Part shown: positions 58,499 through 64,000 of the stretch, in pieces
Position numbering within the stretch: the first letter of the stretch is position 1
Layout: each line of letters begins with the position of its first letter
Source: Oscillospiraceae bacterium
GTDB taxonomy: Bacteria > Bacillota > Clostridia > Oscillospirales > Acutalibacteraceae
DNA length: 64,000 nucleotides
Direction of reading: 5' to 3'
Assembly: GCA_015066365.1 (NCBI GenBank)
Contig: SVON01000001.1
Span: 62,001 to 126,000, forward strand
Made by a program: the position numbers and the translations under genes
Notes under the pieces: generated by a model
The model's input: only the letters and a program-made list of their open reading frames with translations
Databases searched by the model: none
What the model was told of the DNA's origin: nothing

Positions 58499-59239
58499 TT
58501 ACATTTTTTCCAGCTTTGCTAACGGGACGGTTTTACCCATAAAGCGTTGTGCCAGGTTATCAAAACAGATAGCCGCATTACATGCAGCCGGTAACGGCTT
58601 GGCGTTAGCGTTTGCTACGGCCACCTCTTCGTCCTCCGGGATGATGCCCAAAAGCTGAATGCCGGCTGTGTCGATAATCTCGTCTACATCCGGCATAGAG
58701 CCATCCATCACCTTGTTAGGGCGAAGGCGGTTGATGACCAAGTGGCTACGCATCTGACGCTCTTCTAAAAGGTGCCCTAAGATTTGCGCATCGCGGGCAC
58801 ACACCATATCCGGTGTAGAAACGATCAGTGCGCGGTCAGCAGCGGCAATTGCCGTTTCAAAGCCGGGGCCTAAACCAGCGGGACAGTCGATGATCACCTG
58901 GTCGTAATAGGCAGCCAGACTGCGACACAAAGCACGCATTTCCTCCGGGGTACACATCTCCTCAAGCCGTAAAGGGGCGGGCAACACAAATACGTTTTTG
59001 AACACCGGAGAGGGATAAATAGCCCGAACCGGTTCGCAGTTACCGGAAAAGATGTCGGACATATCGTACATCGTATTACCGCTGACACCTAACATCAAAT
59101 CCAAGCTACGCAAACCGGCATCGGCGTCGATCAATAATACGCGACCGCTGTGACGGGACAGAGCATAACCCAAACCCGCCGTGACGGTGGATTTGCCAGC
59201 GCCGCCCTTGCCGGATGTAACTACGCAAATTTGGCTCAT
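58499..59239 (-). CDS. minD: Septum site-determining protein MinD
   Basis: VVTSGKGGAGKSTVTAGLGYALSRHSGRVLLIDADAGLRSLDLMLG. Confidence 0.92.
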   Translation of the reverse strand: MSQICVVTSGKGGAGKSTVTAGLGYALSRHSGRVLLIDADAGLRSLDLMLGVSGNTMYDMSDIFSGNCEPVRAIYPSPVFKNVFVLPAPLRLEEMCTPEEMRALCRSLAAYYDQVIIDCPAGLGPGFETAIAAADRALIVSTPDMVCARDAQILGHLLEERQMRSHLVINRLRPNKVMDGSMPDVDEIIDTAGIQLLGIIPEDEEVAVANANAKPLPAACNAAICFDNLAQRFMGKTVPLAKLEKM

Positions 59240-59346
59240 ACGCTCTCCCCTCCCTCGACAAATAAAATATTATTATCACTATATCACAAAACAACGTAGA
59301 TGTAAACCCCCGTTTTGAGGGAATAACACAAATATTTTCGAAAAAA

Positions 59347-61389
59347 TTATGGGATCAAAACGCCTTCAGGCGTGGGCTTTTCACCACTGTCTTTATTGGC
59401 AAAATAGGCATCCAATACCGTGCGGGCTACCGATGCAGAGGCAGACGAGGTGCCGTTCTCTACCACTACCGCAATGGCTATCTCGGGATTGTCTGCCGGC
59501 GCATAGCCGATAAACGTTCCGTGGTCGGAGGCGCCTTTGATGCCCGTCTGTGCGGTACCTGTTTTACAGGCGATGGTATAGGGTGCGTTTGCAAAAGAAC
59601 TACGAGCTGTGCCGGTTTTGCCTACCGCTACCATACCTTTGCGTACGGACGCTATCGCCTCGTCACTCCACTCGACCTGAGCGGCGATCTCGGCAGGAAT
59701 TGCCGTTTCGTTTTTCCCGTCATAGCTGCGAATCGCTTTGACAAAGTGGGTTTTGTAACGAATACCGCCGTTGGCAATCATCATAGCATAGGCGGCAAGC
59801 TGGATGGGCGTATATTCTCCACGCTGACCAATGGCTAGCTGCAGATAGTCGCCGCCAACCCAATTGGCATCGGCAGAGGTGGGCTGTTTGCCGGAACTTT
59901 CATCAATTTCCACACCGGTTTTTTGACCAAATCCGTACAATTTCAGATAATCGAACAACCGATCGTTCATCAGTCGACCTACTTCATAGAAATAGCAGTT
60001 GCAGGATTTTTCCAAAGCCGTACCTACCATTAAATGACCGTGATAGCCCATACATTTGGGCGCGTAGCCGGTAGAAGCGTAATACTTGTACGTGTAGGTG
60101 CAGTTGATGGTTTGGGAGGGGGTAATAAATCCATCGGTCAAAGCTGCCAGAGCGACCCCCGGCTTAAAGGTAGAACCACAGGGGTAACGACCGGTTAACG
60201 CACGGTTAAACAAAGGATTCTCGGGGTCGTTTATCAGCTCTGTGTAGTTCTCTCTGTACGTAGACAAATCGTAGTCCGGCCACGAAGCGCAGGTGATCAC
60301 ACCGCCATTCTTAACGTCCAGCACAACCACCGAGCCGCTTTTGACGTCTTTACCTTTCTCTGCCGCTGCATTGGCGCGCAGATCAGCAATTTTTTCGGCC
60401 AGAGCTGCCTGCGCTGCTGCCTGCACCTTTGAATCCAGTGACAGCACGACGGTATTTCCGGGCTTAGGAGCTACTTCTTCGACCTCATTGACCACTTCAC
60501 CCTTGGAGTTTTTGGTCAAAACACGTTTTCCGCTTTTACCGCGCAGATTGTCTTCTTCCGCTTTTTCGATGCCTTCTTTACCCAGAATGTCGTTGTAGGA
60601 ATAGCCTTTTTCTTTTAAGCCAGCGTATTCTTCAGCGTAAATGGGACCAACCGAGCCAATGATGTGGCATGCTGTGGTGCCGCTGGTGTATTCACGTACC
60701 GGCACGGTGGTGATATCCACGCCGGGGAATTGAGCACTCTTTTCCACCACCTTGTACATGGTGGTGCTGGAAATATCGTGAGCGAGAGTAAAGGGGACTT
60801 TTGCAGAAAAACCAGCGGTTTCCATCTCATAATGAATACCGGCCAGAATTCGTTGCATTTGTTTATCGTAACCGGTCAAACCGTATTTGATCGCCATGTG
60901 CTTAAGGCATTGTTCGGCGGTGGCGTAACTGGCCATATTGAGTTGCTTTTTCAGCCGCTTGATGCCTTCTTTACGCTTTTCTTCCTCCTCAAACTTAAAC
61001 GGAGCTTCTTTGGAAATGGGTAAAGAGTCGGTCCACTCTTCCTCGTTCTCTTGCAAAAGATTGATCAGAGAAATAAGGCATTCGTTTTGTTTTTTGAGCT
61101 GCTCCTCACTTTTTCCGTGAGGAAAATAGTTATAATCCAACACCACTGCGTAACTGGTGCGATTGGATACCAACGGGATCTGGTTACAATCGACGATCTC
61201 ACCACGAGAGGCGGCGATGGAAACGGTGACTTTATAGCCTTCGTCTGCCAGCTTCAGATACTCGTCCCCTTGGACGATCTGGACCTGGAACAGGCGTACC
61301 GAAAAAACGGATAAAACCATCACGATGATCATAAACAGCACAAAAGCACGACGCCCATTTAATCCACTGGAACTGGGATCCTTCAGCAT
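59347..61389 (-). CDS. Penicillin-binding protein 2 (class B PBP)
   Basis: N-terminal TM; GSTFKPGVALAAL (SxxK), KSCNCYFYEV (SxN), KTGTAQTG (KTG); follows mreBCD. Confidence 0.93.
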   Translation of the reverse strand: MLKDPSSSGLNGRRAFVLFMIIVMVLSVFSVRLFQVQIVQGDEYLKLADEGYKVTVSIAASRGEIVDCNQIPLVSNRTSYAVVLDYNYFPHGKSEEQLKKQNECLISLINLLQENEEEWTDSLPISKEAPFKFEEEEKRKEGIKRLKKQLNMASYATAEQCLKHMAIKYGLTGYDKQMQRILAGIHYEMETAGFSAKVPFTLAHDISSTTMYKVVEKSAQFPGVDITTVPVREYTSGTTACHIIGSVGPIYAEEYAGLKEKGYSYNDILGKEGIEKAEEDNLRGKSGKRVLTKNSKGEVVNEVEEVAPKPGNTVVLSLDSKVQAAAQAALAEKIADLRANAAAEKGKDVKSGSVVVLDVKNGGVITCASWPDYDLSTYRENYTELINDPENPLFNRALTGRYPCGSTFKPGVALAALTDGFITPSQTINCTYTYKYYASTGYAPKCMGYHGHLMVGTALEKSCNCYFYEVGRLMNDRLFDYLKLYGFGQKTGVEIDESSGKQPTSADANWVGGDYLQLAIGQRGEYTPIQLAAYAMMIANGGIRYKTHFVKAIRSYDGKNETAIPAEIAAQVEWSDEAIASVRKGMVAVGKTGTARSSFANAPYTIACKTGTAQTGIKGASDHGTFIGYAPADNPEIAIAVVVENGTSSASASVARTVLDAYFANKDSGEKPTPEGVLIP

Positions 61390-61419
61390 AGCACCACCAC
61401 CTTTCGTTCGTAATCCTTG

Positions 61420-61965
61420 TTAGGCCGCCTTTCTGTGGCGGCGTAAATACCGGGCCAGCGTCATCACCAGCCAATACATAAGAGGAGATAACAGCACCGT
61501 ATACAGTGCGTTCGGCAAGTACACATATACCAGGACAGACAGCATCTCCTCGTGCATATACAGGACGTAACGGAAGAACCATTCAACAAGCATTTGCACA
61601 AGGACACCGCAGAGGCACAACAGCATACCCGACCAGAAATTAGTGCGAAGCAGCCACTGAATCAGCAACGCAACAACGACGCTGATCAATAGCAGTTGCA
61701 GAGCGGTGAACCCAAAAACACGTACCGAATACAAATCCCACAACACACCGGAAATCACACCAAAGGCGGCCCCGATGCGCGGTCCTTCGAACATCGCCAC
61801 ACAGACAACAAATAATACAAGCGGCGTAGGCCGTGCGTTCAAAATCGGAGGGAAGCAGTGTGGCGCATTTTGCATCAACGTAATCAGAAATGCACAGACA
61901 CTATATAGGATCCAGGTTACGTAATCGCGCCCCAAAGAGGAGCCGACAGTATGGTTGGTTTTCAT
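61420..61965 (-). CDS. mreD: Rod shape-determining protein MreD
   Basis: TM-rich, downstream of mreC; RPTPLVLFVVCVAMFEGPRIGAAFGVISGVLWDL. Confidence 0.85.
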   Translation of the reverse strand: MKTNHTVGSSLGRDYVTWILYSVCAFLITLMQNAPHCFPPILNARPTPLVLFVVCVAMFEGPRIGAAFGVISGVLWDLYSVRVFGFTALQLLLISVVVALLIQWLLRTNFWSGMLLCLCGVLVQMLVEWFFRYVLYMHEEMLSVLVYVYLPNALYTVLLSPLMYWLVMTLARYLRRHRKAA

Positions 61966-61992
61966 AGCAGACGACTCCTTTCTCAAAAAGCG

Positions 61993-62859
61993 TTATCGCT
62001 GACTTTCCTGACCGTCAAAATGAGTGATGACCATCACCTGTTTTAGATCAAAGGTTTCGGCAAACACTTTTACTTCACCCTTGAGAGTCATACCATCCGT
62101 AGCGTTATCAATACTCTTCACAGAGCCGATTAACAAGCCGCGAGGATAGATGCCACCGATGCCGGAGGTGATAAGCATATCTCCCACAGCAGCACCAGAT
62201 GAACGCTCTAGTGCGGTTAAGCGAAGGGTGTTATCCCGCGCTAACTCCAACGTCCCGCCTGCGGTATAGGCGTTATCGCCGGTACGGTCGATCTCCGAGG
62301 CGACCTTGGTAGAGGGATCTAATACCGTGCGTACTTTGGCATAAGTAAGCCCTACCTCTTCCACAACGCCGACTAGATAACCGTCTGTTGACACAACCGG
62401 ATCGTTTACGGAAACGTCCGAACTGGTACCGGCAGAAATGGTGAAGTTGCCGTAAAAGTCTGAGGGATCACGCCCGATGACACGACCGGGAGCGAACGTA
62501 TAGTCCGGATTGTTATCCTTTAACTCGAGGATTCCTTGATACCACTCGTTTTCATGCTTCATTTCGTTGTAATCGACCATTTTTTTGCGTAGTTCGGCAA
62601 TTTCTTGTTTTAGTTGCTCGTTTTCCTTTTGCACCTCACCGCCACCACCGAACTGACTGAAAAAATCGGAAACACCATCGGATATGCCGGTAAAAAAAGA
62701 TTGCACCGGGGTGACAAAGATGCCGGTCAGCGTTTCCGGGATGGTCGCAATACCGCCCGTTGAGGCGCTATAAATCATCACGCCGATCAAAACCAAGGAC
62801 AACACAGCCAAAAACCGGGTAAGATAATTTTTGATGAACTTTTTCAATGATGCACTCAC
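61993..62859 (-). CDS. mreC: Rod shape-determining protein MreC
   Basis: Single TM, coiled coil, ILELKDNNPDYTFAPGRVIGRDPSDFYGNFTISAGTSSDVSVNDPVVSTDGYLVG. Confidence 0.93.
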   Translation of the reverse strand: MSASLKKFIKNYLTRFLAVLSLVLIGVMIYSASTGGIATIPETLTGIFVTPVQSFFTGISDGVSDFFSQFGGGGEVQKENEQLKQEIAELRKKMVDYNEMKHENEWYQGILELKDNNPDYTFAPGRVIGRDPSDFYGNFTISAGTSSDVSVNDPVVSTDGYLVGVVEEVGLTYAKVRTVLDPSTKVASEIDRTGDNAYTAGGTLELARDNTLRLTALERSSGAAVGDMLITSGIGGIYPRGLLIGSVKSIDNATDGMTLKGEVKVFAETFDLKQVMVITHFDGQESQR

Positions 62860-62912
62860 CTACCCTAAACAGAAAAAGCGGAAGACGTGTCCGTCCTCCG
62901 CCTATCTCTTTA

Positions 62913-63920
62913 TTATCTGCGATTGGAGCGGAAGTTACTGGTCATACCCAGATCCAAGCACTTGCCGGTACCGTTAACCACACAGTCCAGCGGATTTTCA
63001 GCCACGTGGACAGGCATACCGGTTTCCCGGTTGATCAGCGTATCCAGACCGCGGAGCAGAGCGCCGCCGCCGGTCAGCATAATGCCGTTGTCAATGATGT
63101 CTGCAGACAGCTCGGGAGGAGTACGCTCCAGGGTGGACTTCACAGCGTCCACAATGGCTCCCACCGGATCAGCCAAAGCTTCGCGAACCTCTTCGGCGCT
63201 GATGACAATGTTTTTGGGCAGACCGTCAACCAAGTTGCGGCCCTTAACGTCCATGGTGCTCTCATCCTCATAGGGGAAAGCGGAGCCCAATTTGATCTTC
63301 AGATCCTCAGCGGTACGCTCACCGATGAGCAGATTGAATTTCTTCTTGATGTAAGAGATGATGGCCTCGTCAAAGTCGTCACCGGCCACACGGACAGACT
63401 GAGCGGTCACGATATCACCCAGAGAGATCACAGCCACCTCAGAAGTACCGCCGCCGATATCCACGATCATGCAGCCGGACGCGTCGGAAACATCCAGACC
63501 GGCACCGATGGCGGCAGCCATGGGCTCGGTGATCAGCTCTACCTCGCGGGCACCGGCGTTACGAGCCGCTTCGTTAACAGCGCGACGCTCCACCTCGGTA
63601 ACGCCGGAGGGGATGCACACGATCAAGCGAGGACGACTGAACAGATTATTCTTGAGCGCACGCTTAATGAAGTAGCGCAACATAGCGGAGGTAACCTCGA
63701 AATCGGCGATAACACCGTCTTTGAGGGGACGTACAGCAGAGATAGAGCCGGGGGTACGGCCGATCATCTCTTTTGCCTCGCTGCCCACCGCCATGACTTC
63801 TTCTTTCTTCACGTCAACGGCAACCACGGAAGGCTCCCGCATCACAATGCCTTTACCACGCACGTACACCAGCGTATTGGCGGTACCCAAGTCGATACCG
63901 ATATCACGATTGAAAAACAT
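62913..63920 (-). CDS. mreB: Rod shape-determining protein MreB
   Basis: [64 protein letters not shown]. Confidence 0.97.
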   Translation of the reverse strand: MFFNRDIGIDLGTANTLVYVRGKGIVMREPSVVAVDVKKEEVMAVGSEAKEMIGRTPGSISAVRPLKDGVIADFEVTSAMLRYFIKRALKNNLFSRPRLIVCIPSGVTEVERRAVNEAARNAGAREVELITEPMAAAIGAGLDVSDASGCMIVDIGGGTSEVAVISLGDIVTAQSVRVAGDDFDEAIISYIKKKFNLLIGERTAEDLKIKLGSAFPYEDESTMDVKGRNLVDGLPKNIVISAEEVREALADPVGAIVDAVKSTLERTPPELSADIIDNGIMLTGGGALLRGLDTLINRETGMPVHVAENPLDCVVNGTGKCLDLGMTSNFRSNRR

Positions 63921-64000
63921 AAAATTCTCTCCTTTTCTAGTGGGTTAAAAGCATACGATACATATTAACTCATATTAAAACTTATTATATACCGAAGTTT

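Noticed and set aside
62847-63968. 373-aa plus-strand ORF antisense to mreB
   Set aside because: Complete overlap with conserved mreB, no RBS or recognisable domain; typical antisense artefact.
1-64000. Phage, transposon, restriction-modification, toxin-antitoxin or other defence islands
   Set aside because: Every sizeable ORF on the sensible strand reads as a housekeeping, metabolic, envelope or spore gene; no integrase, transposase or defence-type genes were seen.

Overview
The window looks like chromosomal DNA from a spore-forming Firmicute of class Clostridia, probably Oscillospiraceae/Ruminococcaceae-like (inferred from gene content; not searched). It is densely coding and mostly on the minus strand. 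I see no prophage, transposon, CRISPR array or defence island. Recognisable blocks: pheT 3' end and ireB; cotJABC; coaD/rsmD; radA; cwlD-like; rpiB/fabG/comEB/mutY/upp; tsaB/tsaE; rodA-like; ftsH/tilS; dnaB/rplI/gdpP/rnj; rnhA; an FMN riboswitch with a riboflavin transporter; a SAM-I riboswitch with metK; an aromatic amino acid operon of about ten genes; tex; a flippase and TtcA-like gene; hemZ/dtd/relA/recJ/aspS/hisS; mgsA/minD/PBP2/mreDCB. Non-routine items: (1) a Phe/Tyr-rich leader peptide (MFMNYFYFYFFKKDCLCSYASK) with mutually exclusive RNA stems in front of the aromatic operon, i.e. a ribosome-mediated attenuator; (2) a multi-stem structured RNA, with its own strong promoter, in the leader of the RNase J gene that I cannot assign to a known class; (3) an HTH regulator fused to a Cys-rich 16-residue repeat domain, with phased operator-like repeats at its promoter; (4) an in-frame TAA in a flavodoxin-like gene at the end of the aromatic operon; (5) minD without an adjacent minC or minE; (6) a secreted lipoprotein joining a possible propeller domain to a C39-like peptidase through a Thr/Ser repeat. 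All product calls come from reading the translations; no database search was run.
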